A program made the position numbers and the translations under genes. From Oligoflexia bacterium (GTDB taxonomy: Bacteria > Bdellovibrionota > UBA1018): a stretch of 11,133 bases of DNA. Location: NCBI GenBank assembly GCA_025352185.1, contig JANXTV010000521.1, forward strand, positions 1-11,133, given 5' to 3'. Positions 1-7,337 of this stretch are shown one piece after another. The notes beneath the pieces were generated by a model. That model searched no databases and was not told where the DNA came from. It was given only the letters and a program-made list of their open reading frames with translations. The number at the start of each line of letters is the position of its first letter. Position 1 is the stretch's first letter.

Positions 1-212
1 TTTGGAAAACGGTGGCAGTAGCCGCGGAATACCAGCGACTCGGGGTCGGTGCTTTCGGGATGCACCACGGAGTGTCCCTCGCTCTCCGCGATGGATTCAA
101 GCATTCCATCGCGGCACTGGTTAAAGAAGGCGCGCCCAGCGAAGGCCTCACCTCGAAACCGACGAGCTACGAATGGAGCCACGAGTACACGCTCTATAAG
201 AAAACGCTTTAG
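1..212 (+). CDS. GNAT-type N-acetyltransferase, C-terminal fragment
   Basis: The frame is open from the left edge (first full codon at 3) to a TAG at 210-212, so only about 69 C-terminal residues of a larger protein are visible. Near the left edge a hydrophobic strand (TVAVAAEY) runs into QRLGVGA, which fits the acetyl-CoA pyrophosphate-binding motif of the GNAT superfamily (Q/R-x-x-G-x-G/A), followed by a long helix. The segment KEGAPSEGL resembles the family's helix after strand 5, and the ending EYTLYKKTL resembles the terminal strand of many GNAT enzymes. Such enzymes move an acetyl or acyl group from CoA to an amine; the substrate cannot be inferred. A GTG at 12 lies inside the motif and is not a plausible start. 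The stop overlaps the stop of the convergent gene by a few bases. Confidence 0.65.
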   Translation, partial: WKTVAVAAEYQRLGVGAFGMHHGVSLALRDGFKHSIAALVKEGAPSEGLTSKPTSYEWSHEYTLYKKTL

Positions 213-224
213 CGGTTCTTTTCG
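197..224. terminator. possible weak bidirectional terminator at overlapping stop codons
   Basis: A small imperfect hairpin is centred on the overlapping stop codons of the two convergent genes: CGC (205-207) and GCG (212-214) enclose the loop TTTA. The stem is extended by A-rich sequence on the left and T-rich sequence on the right (TTCTTTT), with one bulge and one mismatch. In both directions the stem is followed by T-rich sequence, as expected of a shared terminator. The GC core is only three pairs, so the call is weak. Confidence 0.25.
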
Positions 225-919
225 TAAAAATCCGAAGTCAGCGGAATTTCGGGGACGTCCTGCCAAATAATCGGCAGACCCTTCGCTTGAAAAGGGGCAG
301 CCGCCCGATCAATCGCCGCACATGCGGCGAACGAGGCGATATGCCCCCAGAACATCATTCGTGAAATCCGGTTACAACTCGCCAATCGGGAACTAATTCC
401 GAGCTCCTTCGCCCGCTTTTCATGGAGGGGCGCTAAATTCGCGATACGAATAATCGACTCGAGTAAATGACGGATCATACAGTGATAGGCCCGCGGAGTC
501 TGGAGACGGTTTAACTCCACCGTCGCTACTTCACTTACCCCTTCGAATCCCGCCATACGAAAAGCTGCGATAAGTGACCGCGAGAGAGCCTTCCCGTCGT
601 AAGCCACGTAACTTTCAAACGGTTCCGGCTCAAACGGAAATTTTTCCGAGAATTCCGGAATCAGGTGCATGTCGATAAATTCGAGATCTCCGATCGGAAC
701 TCCCGCTTTCTGGTAGGGGCGGGCGAGACGATCGATTGCGAAGGCGAACGGAATCGAGGCTTGTTCCGAAAGAATTAATTTCATCGAATGGGCAACTGAC
801 CGTCCGCGGGTGAGTTTTGCATAACGAGTTAAACGTTTCGAATTAATTTCGATCGAATCGACGAGATGTTTAACAAAGGGGCCGTTCTTTAACATGGCGA
901 GGAATCTCCGTTTACACAT
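209..919 (-). CDS. hypothetical protein with an internal duplication
   Basis: I do not recognise this 236-residue protein. It has no signal peptide and no clear membrane segment, so it is probably cytoplasmic. Two similar units are visible. Residues about 15-94 hold KHLVDSI, then AIDRLARPYQKAGVPI, then IPEFSEK. Residues about 148-235 hold RHLLESI, then AIDRAAAPFQAKGLPI, then IPLTSDFYEK. The AIDR-to-PI spacing is identical in both, and the first spacer differs by about eight residues. A linker of about 50 residues joins them. The ATG at 919 is chosen because GGAAGG lies five bases upstream; an in-frame ATG at 895 (residue 9) is a weaker alternative with GGAG ten bases upstream. The gene is convergent with the GNAT fragment and divergent from the photolyase; neither neighbour suggests a function. 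Confidence 0.75.
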   Translation of the reverse strand: MCKRRFLAMLKNGPFVKHLVDSIEINSKRLTRYAKLTRGRSVAHSMKLILSEQASIPFAFAIDRLARPYQKAGVPIGDLEFIDMHLIPEFSEKFPFEPEPFESYVAYDGKALSRSLIAAFRMAGFEGVSEVATVELNRLQTPRAYHCMIRHLLESIIRIANLAPLHEKRAKELGISSRLASCNRISRMMFWGHIASFAACAAIDRAAAPFQAKGLPIIWQDVPEIPLTSDFYEKNR

Positions 920-966
920 TCTGGCCTTCCGACACTGTCTGCGACTGGGATACCCCTATTTCCCAA

Positions 967-1012
967 TTAACCGCAATCTTAACCGCGAAAATCTCAAGAA
1001 TTTAAACCGTAA
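967..1012. promoter_or_regulatory. tandem TTAACCGC repeats in a divergent intergenic region
   Basis: The 233-bp gap between the divergent hypothetical and photolyase genes contains two exact TTAACCGC copies (967-974 and 979-986, 12 bp apart). A looser third copy, TTAAACCGT (1002-1010), lies 23 bp further on. Spacings near one and two helical turns suggest protein binding sites. The third copy reads TTAA-ACC-GTAA (1002-1012), one base away from TTAC-N3-GTAA, the LexA box I recall for Bdellovibrio. No convincing -35/-10 pair was found in the gap for either gene. Function is inference only. Confidence 0.3.
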
Positions 1013-1152
1013 CGCTACACTTCGGGGTCGCTTCATCCGTCACCGAAAAACTTTTGAATCTGGCCTCAACCCGTTGAAATTTAAGGAAATCGATCTTTCG
1101 AGCCACCATTCTAGGCTTTTATTCCGATTCCACTTACCGCAAATTAAACGGA

Positions 1153-2655
1153 ATGCGCGTTCATCTCGTCCTGGGTAACCAACTCTTTGCTCCCGAACTT
1201 CTCACCGCGCGGGGCATCGGCCCGAAAACGCACATTATTTTTCTTCGAGAGGATGCCGAGCTTTGCACCTACTACCGATTCCATTGCCATAAAATCATTT
1301 TCTTCCTGGCGGCCATGCGTACCTACGCCGCGGAACTCGAGGCAGCCGGCTACCGTGTCCATTATGAAAAACTCGATAATTCCGCACCTAAATATGAAGA
1401 ACGCCTCCTTCAGTTTATCGCCCGCGAAAAATTGGAATCCGTAGAAGTATTCGAGATCGAAGATAAGTTTTTTGAAACGAGAATTCGGAAAGTCCTCTCC
1501 GGGAAAAAAATCGAATTACGAATTCACGAGTCCCCCATGTTTCTTACGTCCCGGGAGGACTTTAGTCGTTACCTAAAGTCCTCGAAGAAACCGTTCATGA
1601 AAACCTTTTACGAGCTTCAGCGGCGTCGCTTAAACCTACTCGTCGACGCCGAGAAGAATCCCGTCGGCGGAAAATGGAGTTTCGACGACGAAAATCGGTT
1701 CCCGCTCCCGAAAGGGGTCGAGCCGCCACTTCTCGGAAGTGCCCCGACTACGCCGGAGATCGAGGCGGTAAAGGAAATCTGCCGAAGCAGGTTTTCGAAC
1801 CACCCCGGAGTGATCGACCAATTCTGGCTACCCGTGGACCGAGACGGGGCTCGGAAGTGGTTTAGAAAATTTCTATCCGAGAGACTCGAGTTCTTCGGAA
1901 CGTACGAGGATGCGCTGGCACCGGACTCGGAATTTGTGTTCCACTCCGTGCTCACGCCATTCCTAAATACGGGTCTCCTCACTCCGAATGAGATCATTCA
2001 CGAGACGCTTCGCCACGCAAAAACTAAAAAAACGCCCTTAAACTCCGTCGAAGGTTTTATTCGGCAAATCATCGGGTGGCGGGAGTTCGTGAGGGGCATT
2101 TACCAAAATTTCAGCGAGAAGCAGGATTCCGAAAACTTCTGGAAACACGAGCGCGAGCTTTCCGAACACTGGTACCGCGGGGAGACGGGAATTCCTCCCC
2201 TCGATCTTTGCTTAAAGAAAGTACTTCGCTACGGTTACGCTCACCACATCGAGCGACTCATGGTCGTGGGCAGCCTCATGCTCCTCCTCGAAGTAAATCC
2301 GAAATCGGCCCATCGTTGGTTCATGGAAATGTTCATTGATTCCTCCGATTGGGTGATGGGTCCGAACGTTTACGGAATGGCGCTCTTTAGCGACGGTGGC
2401 ATTTTCGCGACCAAACCCTATATTTGCGGCTCGAATTATTACCGGAAGATGGGCGGCTTTAAGCCCGGGCCCTGGTGTGACGCCGTCGATGGGCTCTACT
2501 GGCAATTCATCGATAAACATCGGGATTTTTTTCTGCGTAACCCCCGCCTCTCGATGATTGCTCGTTCGGTGGAAAAAATGGATCCGGCGAGAAAAAAGAA
2601 GATCTATTCTGCGGCAAATGCACTCCGCGAAAAACTTACGAGCCCTTCTTCTTAG
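1153..2655 (+). CDS. cryptochrome/photolyase family protein (FeS-BCP/PhrB-like clade)
   Basis: This is a flavoprotein of the bacterial cryptochrome/(6-4) photolyase type, which binds FAD and uses light to repair UV photoproducts or to signal. The N-terminal alpha/beta antenna domain starts with MRVHLVLGNQL, near the family's usual opening. The C-terminal FAD domain (about 220-500) holds GFIRQIIGWREFVRG (301-315), TGIPPLD (345-351), GYAHHIERLMVVG (361-373) with paired His364/His365, WVMGPNVYGMALFSDGG (400-416), TKPY (420-423) and DGLYWQF (446-452). The length, 500 residues, is normal. PhrB-type members carry four cysteines for a [4Fe-4S] cluster. Here Cys353 and Cys442 sit near the expected first and last positions, but the CxxC pair between them is absent (KMGGFKPGPWC), so a cluster is doubtful. 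The ATG has no clear Shine-Dalgarno sequence. The 3' end overlaps the convergent carbonic anhydrase by 20 bp. Family confident; repair versus signalling is not decided. Confidence 0.9.
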   Translation: MRVHLVLGNQLFAPELLTARGIGPKTHIIFLREDAELCTYYRFHCHKIIFFLAAMRTYAAELEAAGYRVHYEKLDNSAPKYEERLLQFIAREKLESVEVFEIEDKFFETRIRKVLSGKKIELRIHESPMFLTSREDFSRYLKSSKKPFMKTFYELQRRRLNLLVDAEKNPVGGKWSFDDENRFPLPKGVEPPLLGSAPTTPEIEAVKEICRSRFSNHPGVIDQFWLPVDRDGARKWFRKFLSERLEFFGTYEDALAPDSEFVFHSVLTPFLNTGLLTPNEIIHETLRHAKTKKTPLNSVEGFIRQIIGWREFVRGIYQNFSEKQDSENFWKHERELSEHWYRGETGIPPLDLCLKKVLRYGYAHHIERLMVVGSLMLLLEVNPKSAHRWFMEMFIDSSDWVMGPNVYGMALFSDGGIFATKPYICGSNYYRKMGGFKPGPWCDAVDGLYWQFIDKHRDFFLRNPRLSMIARSVEKMDPARKKKIYSAANALREKLTSPSS

Positions 2656-3316
2656 GGATTCGATCCAAAAGGACTTTTGCGTACGCTTCATCGATCAGAA
2701 GAAACTTACCCTCTTCCGTATCGTACTCGTAGACTTCGGCTTCCTTAATATCAAACCACCAGCCGTGAAGTCGGAGGGTACCCTCGCGGATCCGGTCCCG
2801 CACGATTGGATAGGTTCGGAGGTGGTTCATCTGCTCGAGCACATTCAGTTGGGAAAGCTGATTATGTTTTTCGAGGTGATCACCGAGCGTATTTCCCTCG
2901 GTTAACTTTTGGAGACTTCCCTTACCGTGCCGCAACCAACTATTTAGATTAGGCGCTCCCGCCGGAGCCTGGCGTTTTACTAACGCGTCCATCGCTCCAC
3001 ACTCGGAGTGCCCGCAAACGATAATGGCCGCTACGGGTAAAGTAAGGAGAGAAAATTCAATCGCCGCCGCCTCGGATTCGTCGCTAGAAGAGCGTCCCTT
3101 TTCTCCGCACGGGGGGATGAGGTTACCCACATTTCGAACGACGAAAAGGTCACCCGGATCGGACGATGCGAAAACGTTCGGAACCACCCGACTATCGGAA
3201 CAGGCGATGAAGAGGGTGTCGGGGCGCTGGCCGAGCGCCAACTGAGCGAAGGTCTCTTTATAGACGGGTCGCAGTTTTTTCCGGAAATCGACAATCCCGG
3301 AGATCAGCTTCTTCAT
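2636..3316 (-). CDS. beta-class carbonic anhydrase
   Basis: Cytoplasmic zinc enzyme interconverting CO2 and bicarbonate, which supplies bicarbonate to carboxylases and helps pH balance. The 226-residue protein shows the complete beta-class active site: Cys39 with the Asp41-Arg43 dyad in ACSDSRV (38-44), and His103 with Cys106 in CGHSECGAM (101-109). FVVRNVGN (58-65) is the usual strand following the first zinc ligand. Length and order match bacterial beta enzymes and nothing is missing. The start is fixed by the N-terminal MKKLISGI, since no other methionine precedes the first motif. No Shine-Dalgarno sequence precedes it; instead a TATAAAT box ends five to six bases upstream, so the message may be leaderless. 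The stop overlaps the photolyase 3' end by 20 bp, so transcription must stop inside the opposite gene or the two messages overlap. No functional link to its neighbours is evident. Confidence 0.95.
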   Translation of the reverse strand: MKKLISGIVDFRKKLRPVYKETFAQLALGQRPDTLFIACSDSRVVPNVFASSDPGDLFVVRNVGNLIPPCGEKGRSSSDESEAAAIEFSLLTLPVAAIIVCGHSECGAMDALVKRQAPAGAPNLNSWLRHGKGSLQKLTEGNTLGDHLEKHNQLSQLNVLEQMNHLRTYPIVRDRIREGTLRLHGWWFDIKEAEVYEYDTEEGKFLLIDEAYAKVLLDRIPKKKGS

Positions 3317-3322
3317 GGGTGA

Positions 3323-3351
3323 TTTATACGCGCAAAGACGCTCAGGTTAAA
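3323..3351 (-). promoter_or_regulatory. candidate promoter for carbonic anhydrase (leaderless?)
   Basis: Read on the minus strand, TTTAAC (3346-3351) is separated by exactly 17 bp from TATAAA (3323-3328, followed by T). The -10 element matches five of six consensus bases; the -35 element matches only three. Initiation about seven bases downstream would fall at or next to the ATG at 3316, which agrees with the absence of a ribosome binding site. Confidence 0.4.
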
Positions 3352-3404
3352 TAGATAAACGATGGCTATCTGACGCAGGGGGAGCGCTAGGTAAGACCTG
3401 CCGG

Positions 3405-3433
3405 TTTATCCCTTCCCGGTCGCCCTCTACTAT
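3405..3433 (+). promoter_or_regulatory. weak candidate promoter for the DUF2252-like gene
   Basis: TTTATC (3405-3410) and TACTAT (3428-3433) are 17 bp apart. Both are weak matches to sigma-70 elements, but they would start a message near 3440, just upstream of the GGGGA ribosome binding site at 3441-3445. The 5'-most ATG (3432) would overlap this -10 element. The rest of the 136-bp divergent gap holds a small AGGT/ACCT inverted repeat (3389-3399) and nothing else I can name. Confidence 0.25.
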
Positions 3434-3452
3434 GGGGGACGGGGAAACATTC

Positions 3453-4802
3453 ATGAGAATCCACGCCTTACTCGCCGTACTGCCGCTTCTATTCACCTTT
3501 CATTCGGCACGGGCCTGCGATTCTCCAGGAAAGATCCAAGCCGACTTCTCGGTCGTCGAAAACCTGGTTCGTTTTTACGCCCCTCCCCTCGACTGCCGTG
3601 GACTCGCCGAGAAGGAAACACTCGAGGAAAAGAAACGGTCCTTCATGTTCCTACGTACGAACGTAGCCTGGTACTGGGACCGTTTACGGGAGGACCGGAA
3701 ATGCTCAGAGAAGTCGGAAGGTTCGAGCCTCGTGCCGAAAGAACTTTATGCAACCTTCGATCGATTTAAGGGATTCTGCGCGGGAGACGCCCATCCCGAA
3801 AACTTTGCCGTCCAGTACTACTCGAACGGCGCCGCTCCCACTTTCGGAATCAATGATCCCGATGACGCCGCCGAAAAATGCCCCGTCCTCCTCGACCTCG
3901 TCCGATTCATCACGGCCACAAAAATTGCGGGTAAGAAGACTGAGAAAGTCGATACGAACACGCTCATCGATACCTACCTAAAAACTCTTACGTCCGCCGA
4001 TGCCCCGAAATTCGAATCCGCTACCGTACTCGCGCAGCTCGCAAAAGACTCGGGAAAGGTCCATAAAGATTTCCCCGAAGATGCGACGTACTGCGCGGGA
4101 AAAGAGGATGAAGCCGCATTTAAAGACTTCATAAAGAGCAGTAAAATAAAAAGTAACCCGGTACCCACCCTAAAAGACTGCGTAAATCAGACGATGGATC
4201 ACGAGTCGGGCGGGTCGGGCGGAATGGCTCGCTACCTCATCCGCTATAATACGGAGAAAGGTCCCCTCTTCGTCCAATATAAGGGAACTCAGACGAATGG
4301 GAGCCAGTACCTCACGTCCGAAAGCAAAGCGGGCAACTGGGACGCAAAACTTCGGTATCCAATCGCGTGTAAAAACGAGCGATCCACCACCGCGGAATGT
4401 ACGGTGGTGACTTCGGGCGGTACCGCCTACTTCACCCGGACTAAGAACGAATCCGCCATCGAGTTAAAGTCCCTCGACGATCCAGCCGAACTCCAACTCG
4501 TTTTAAACGACGAGGCCCGGGCGCTCGCCACGGCAAACCGAAAGGGCCTTCCGAAGCTCTCGGATAAAGACCGGGAACTCCTCCTGAAGCCCGACTTCCG
4601 AAACTCGATTTCTGCGGCCGTCGGAAACATCATTCAAAAAACGGAGCTCACTTCCGATCTTACGGCCCGCTTAATAAAGAACGGCATGTTCGCAAATCAG
4701 TGCGAGGCCGAAGTGAAACGAACGACCGCCGCCCACTCGACGAACGTGAGCGATAGCGTCACCGTAAAAAAGGATCTAAAGCTCCTCGCGCCCGCAAAAT
4801 AA
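3453..4802 (+). CDS. exported DUF2252-like protein
   Basis: The function is unknown. The protein shows the scattered signature of DUF2252, a family I recall as having a kinase-like fold: RTNVAWYWDR (68-77), AGDAHPENF (110-118), INDPDDA (133-139), DLVRF (148-152), GGSGGMARYL (253-262) and LFVQYKG (272-278), whose Lys277 sits where the family has a conserved lysine. Unlike most members I know, it begins with a signal peptide: positive start, hydrophobic core LLAVLPLLFTF, then SARA before the cysteine at 22, a type I (A-R-A) site rather than a clear lipobox. The mature part, about 428 residues, has ten cysteines, suggesting disulfides in the periplasm. The ATG at 3453 is chosen over 3432 because GGGGA lies seven bases upstream and the signal peptide then starts properly; 3432 lacks a ribosome binding site. 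It ends 12 bp before the convergent metH stop. Confidence 0.75.
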   Translation: MRIHALLAVLPLLFTFHSARACDSPGKIQADFSVVENLVRFYAPPLDCRGLAEKETLEEKKRSFMFLRTNVAWYWDRLREDRKCSEKSEGSSLVPKELYATFDRFKGFCAGDAHPENFAVQYYSNGAAPTFGINDPDDAAEKCPVLLDLVRFITATKIAGKKTEKVDTNTLIDTYLKTLTSADAPKFESATVLAQLAKDSGKVHKDFPEDATYCAGKEDEAAFKDFIKSSKIKSNPVPTLKDCVNQTMDHESGGSGGMARYLIRYNTEKGPLFVQYKGTQTNGSQYLTSESKAGNWDAKLRYPIACKNERSTTAECTVVTSGGTAYFTRTKNESAIELKSLDDPAELQLVLNDEARALATANRKGLPKLSDKDRELLLKPDFRNSISAAVGNIIQKTELTSDLTARLIKNGMFANQCEAEVKRTTAAHSTNVSDSVTVKKDLKLLAPAK

Positions 4803-4814
4803 CGTAGAGCCGTC

Positions 4815-7322
4815 TTAGATTCGGTCCGTCGCCGATAAAATCGCGATGACTTTTTCCATCTCCGAAACCACCGTACCGACGTCGGTCGAATAACCATCGG
4901 CGTCGATTTCGCGTGCGAATTCGGGAGTGACGACCGCTCCTCCGATAACGACCTTAAAGGGAAGCTTTCGTTCTTTCACGGCGTCGATCACGATTTTCAT
5001 TTGCATCATCGTCGTCGTCATCAGAGCCGAAAGGGCGACGACTTGCGCATCCTTCGCGATAGCCGTCGAAAGTATAAGTTCCGCTTCCACATTTCTCCCC
5101 AGATCGATCACCTCGAACCCGAAGTTTCGAAGCATGAGAATACAGATATTCTTCCCGATGTCGTGGATATCCCCCTTCACGGTCGCGAAAATCACGGTCC
5201 CTCGCTTCTGCCCCGAAGCCTGACGGGCTCGGAGGAGGTACGGCTCAAGAACTCCGACGCCCGTTTTCATCGCGTCGGCTGCGGCAATTAAGTGGGGAAT
5301 AAATTTTACCCGGCGTCCGAAAAGATCTCCTAGGTGCCGAATCGCCGGCGTCATCACTCTCAGAAAGAAATCCATTCCTTCTTGGAGATTTGCGTCGGTC
5401 AGTTGCTTCGTAAACTCAGTCACCAGGCGCTCGGCGGTTTCCTTTTGGCCATCGACCACCGCCCGGAAAACACCCTTCTCGAGGTCAGTAAAGTTCGCCA
5501 CGAAGGGCGGCTCCGCATTCGGATCTTTTCCGTCCTTCGATACTTCCGGGGTACCGGGAGCCACCGCATTACCGGAACCTAGGTCAATTTTCGCCGCGTA
5601 GTTCTGGATAAAATAATTAATGGTCTCGGGCTTCTTCCCCCACATCTGGGCCGAAGCCGCGAAGGCTTGACCGAGTGGATCCGTGACCGACATGATCGCG
5701 CTATCGAGACCCCGCTCGACGGCGAGGGCCAGAAACGCATTATGCACGATGTTTCGATTCGGTAGTCCAAAACTCGTATTCGAAAGTCCAAGGGTCGTCG
5801 CCGACCCCGGAAATGCATTCTTCACCATCTCGATGGTTTTTAGGGTCTCCCGTGATCCCTCCTGCATGGCGGAAATCACGAGACCGAGGCAGTCAAAGAC
5901 GAAATCTTCTTCTTTAAAACCGTGCGAGAAAAGTTCCTCGGCAATCCGCTTCGCATTTTCAAATCGGTCCTTCGCGTATACCGGCACCTCCGTACCCGTG
6001 GTCATACACACGATCGCGGCCCCGTGTTTTTTCATCACCGGAATGGCTTCATCAAGTTTTTCCCGTTCGGCGTTTAGGCTGTTTAAGAGGGGCCGACCGT
6101 AATAGACGGAAGCTCCTCGGTCGAGCGCGTGGGTGTTCGCACTATCGATCATGAGCGGCGCGTGGAATCGGTTTTGGACGGCGACTACCGCATCCGCCAT
6201 GAGTTTTGCTTCGTCGACGAGTGGAACTCCGACGTTCAGGTCAAGGATTTTACCCCCGGATTTCACCTGGATTTCGGCGTCTTCCAGAAGTTGGGTGAGT
6301 TCCCCTTTCTTTAAGGATTCACTGAGCTTCTTTCTCCCGGACGGATTCATCCGTTCACCAATTCCGACGAAAGGCATGTTCCCGCCGATCGCGACGGCTT
6401 TCGAAAGGGACGAGAGGAGTACGCGCTGTTTCCGCACGGGCTTACGAAAGTTCGGAATACCGCTCACGATGGATTTCACCGACCGGATATAATCCGGGGT
6501 CGTTCCGCAACATCCACCAATGATTCCCGCGCCGGCTTCGACGAAACGCGAGACGTAAGGTCGGAGATCGTCCACATTCATGGGGAAGTGAGTCTTTCCG
6601 TTCTTAATCACCGGGAGACCGGCGTTCGGCTGCACCGAAATAACCAGGTTCGATATCTCGGCCATCTTACGGACGATATTCACCATCGGCTCGGGTCCGG
6701 TCGAACAATTCACTCCGACGGCGGTCGCGTGGTACCCTTCCGCGATGGCCGCGATATTTTCCGGGCTTGCACCGGTATCGGTAATGCCGTCGGTATTAAA
6801 CGTCGCGTGCGCGAGGAGGGGCATCGTGGCCGAAGCCGCGCGTACGGCGGCTAGAGCGGCTCGGAACTCGAGGCTGTCGAACATCGTTTCGACGATAATC
6901 GTGTCGACGCCGAGTTCGACGAGGATCTTCACTTGTTCGTAGAACACATCGAAAGCTTCATCGAAGGACTTCTTTCCCGTCGGAAAAATCGTCTCGCCCG
7001 ACGGACCGATGTCTCCCGCAACGAAACCGTTCGCGCCGATCGCCTTCCGGGCGATTTCCACCGCGCGGGCGTTAATCTCCCGAATCTTTCCCTCGGACTG
7101 GTATTCGGCTAATCGCCATTTCGATGCCCCGAAGGTATTCGTAATGAGAATATCGGCACCCGCATCGACGTAGTCCTGGTGAGCCCGGAGAATCGTTTCT
7201 CCGTTATCCATCATCCAGACGTCGGGCGCCATTCCGGCGGGTAAACCACGGGTTTGGAGAAGTGCTCCCATCGATCCGTCTAAGACGAGGACTCGCTTTT
7301 TAAGTTCGGTAAGAAAATCCAT
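4815..7322 (-). CDS. metH: cobalamin-dependent methionine synthase, short form without activation domain
   Basis: Transfers the methyl group of 5-methyltetrahydrofolate through cobalamin to homocysteine, giving methionine and tetrahydrofolate. Domains in order: homocysteine-binding barrel (about 1-290) with zinc ligands Cys206 (GVNCSTG) and Cys271/Cys272 (GGCCGT); pterin-binding barrel (about 315-575) with GERMNPSGR (322-330), DLNVG (361-365) and MIDSAN (391-396); B12 cap helices (about 610-700); and the B12 domain (about 708-830) with the lower-ligand motif DIHDIG, His720, and SALMTTT (765-771). It stops at 835 residues, while the E. coli enzyme has about 1,227; the AdoMet-binding activation domain that restores oxidised cobalamin is absent, and the terminal isoleucine is followed directly by TAA. 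GAGGA lies four bases before the ATG, 15 bp after the activator-like gene. It is the last gene of the operon and converges on the DUF2252-like gene. Confidence 0.95.
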   Translation of the reverse strand: MDFLTELKKRVLVLDGSMGALLQTRGLPAGMAPDVWMMDNGETILRAHQDYVDAGADILITNTFGASKWRLAEYQSEGKIREINARAVEIARKAIGANGFVAGDIGPSGETIFPTGKKSFDEAFDVFYEQVKILVELGVDTIIVETMFDSLEFRAALAAVRAASATMPLLAHATFNTDGITDTGASPENIAAIAEGYHATAVGVNCSTGPEPMVNIVRKMAEISNLVISVQPNAGLPVIKNGKTHFPMNVDDLRPYVSRFVEAGAGIIGGCCGTTPDYIRSVKSIVSGIPNFRKPVRKQRVLLSSLSKAVAIGGNMPFVGIGERMNPSGRKKLSESLKKGELTQLLEDAEIQVKSGGKILDLNVGVPLVDEAKLMADAVVAVQNRFHAPLMIDSANTHALDRGASVYYGRPLLNSLNAEREKLDEAIPVMKKHGAAIVCMTTGTEVPVYAKDRFENAKRIAEELFSHGFKEEDFVFDCLGLVISAMQEGSRETLKTIEMVKNAFPGSATTLGLSNTSFGLPNRNIVHNAFLALAVERGLDSAIMSVTDPLGQAFAASAQMWGKKPETINYFIQNYAAKIDLGSGNAVAPGTPEVSKDGKDPNAEPPFVANFTDLEKGVFRAVVDGQKETAERLVTEFTKQLTDANLQEGMDFFLRVMTPAIRHLGDLFGRRVKFIPHLIAAADAMKTGVGVLEPYLLRARQASGQKRGTVIFATVKGDIHDIGKNICILMLRNFGFEVIDLGRNVEAELILSTAIAKDAQVVALSALMTTTMMQMKIVIDAVKERKLPFKVVIGGAVVTPEFAREIDADGYSTDVGTVVSEMEKVIAILSATDRI
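4827..4855 (+). terminator. possible intrinsic terminator of the DUF2252-like gene inside the metH 3' end
   Basis: A stem with one bulged C pairs CGTCG(C)CGAT (4827-4836) with ATCGCGATG (4840-4848) around an AAA loop, with one G-T pair. After AC comes a run of five T (4851-4855). It starts 25 bp after the TAA of the plus-strand gene and lies wholly in the final codons of metH on the other strand. Stem of about nine pairs, short T run: plausible but not strong. Confidence 0.4.
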
Positions 7323-7337
7323 AGTGTCCTCGGTAAT

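Noticed and set aside
894..1178. 94-codon plus-strand open frame across the intergenic gap before the photolyase
   Set aside because: It overlaps the 5' end of the minus-strand gene and the photolyase start, has an unnatural composition rich in N, R and L that reflects the TTAACCGC repeats, and has no ribosome binding site or recognisable domain.
2643..2657. CCCT/AGGG hairpin at the photolyase-carbonic anhydrase overlap as a terminator
   Set aside because: Only four pairs with a seven-base loop and no T run after it in either direction.
2671..2684. CAAAAG/CTTTTG inverted repeat near the carbonic anhydrase 3' end
   Set aside because: It lies within coding sequence and the two-base centre is too small for a hairpin; probably chance from codon use.
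3432..3452. Seven-residue N-terminal extension of the DUF2252-like protein
   Set aside because: The ATG at 3432 has no ribosome binding site, may lie in a -10 element, and would place charged residues before an otherwise normal signal peptide.
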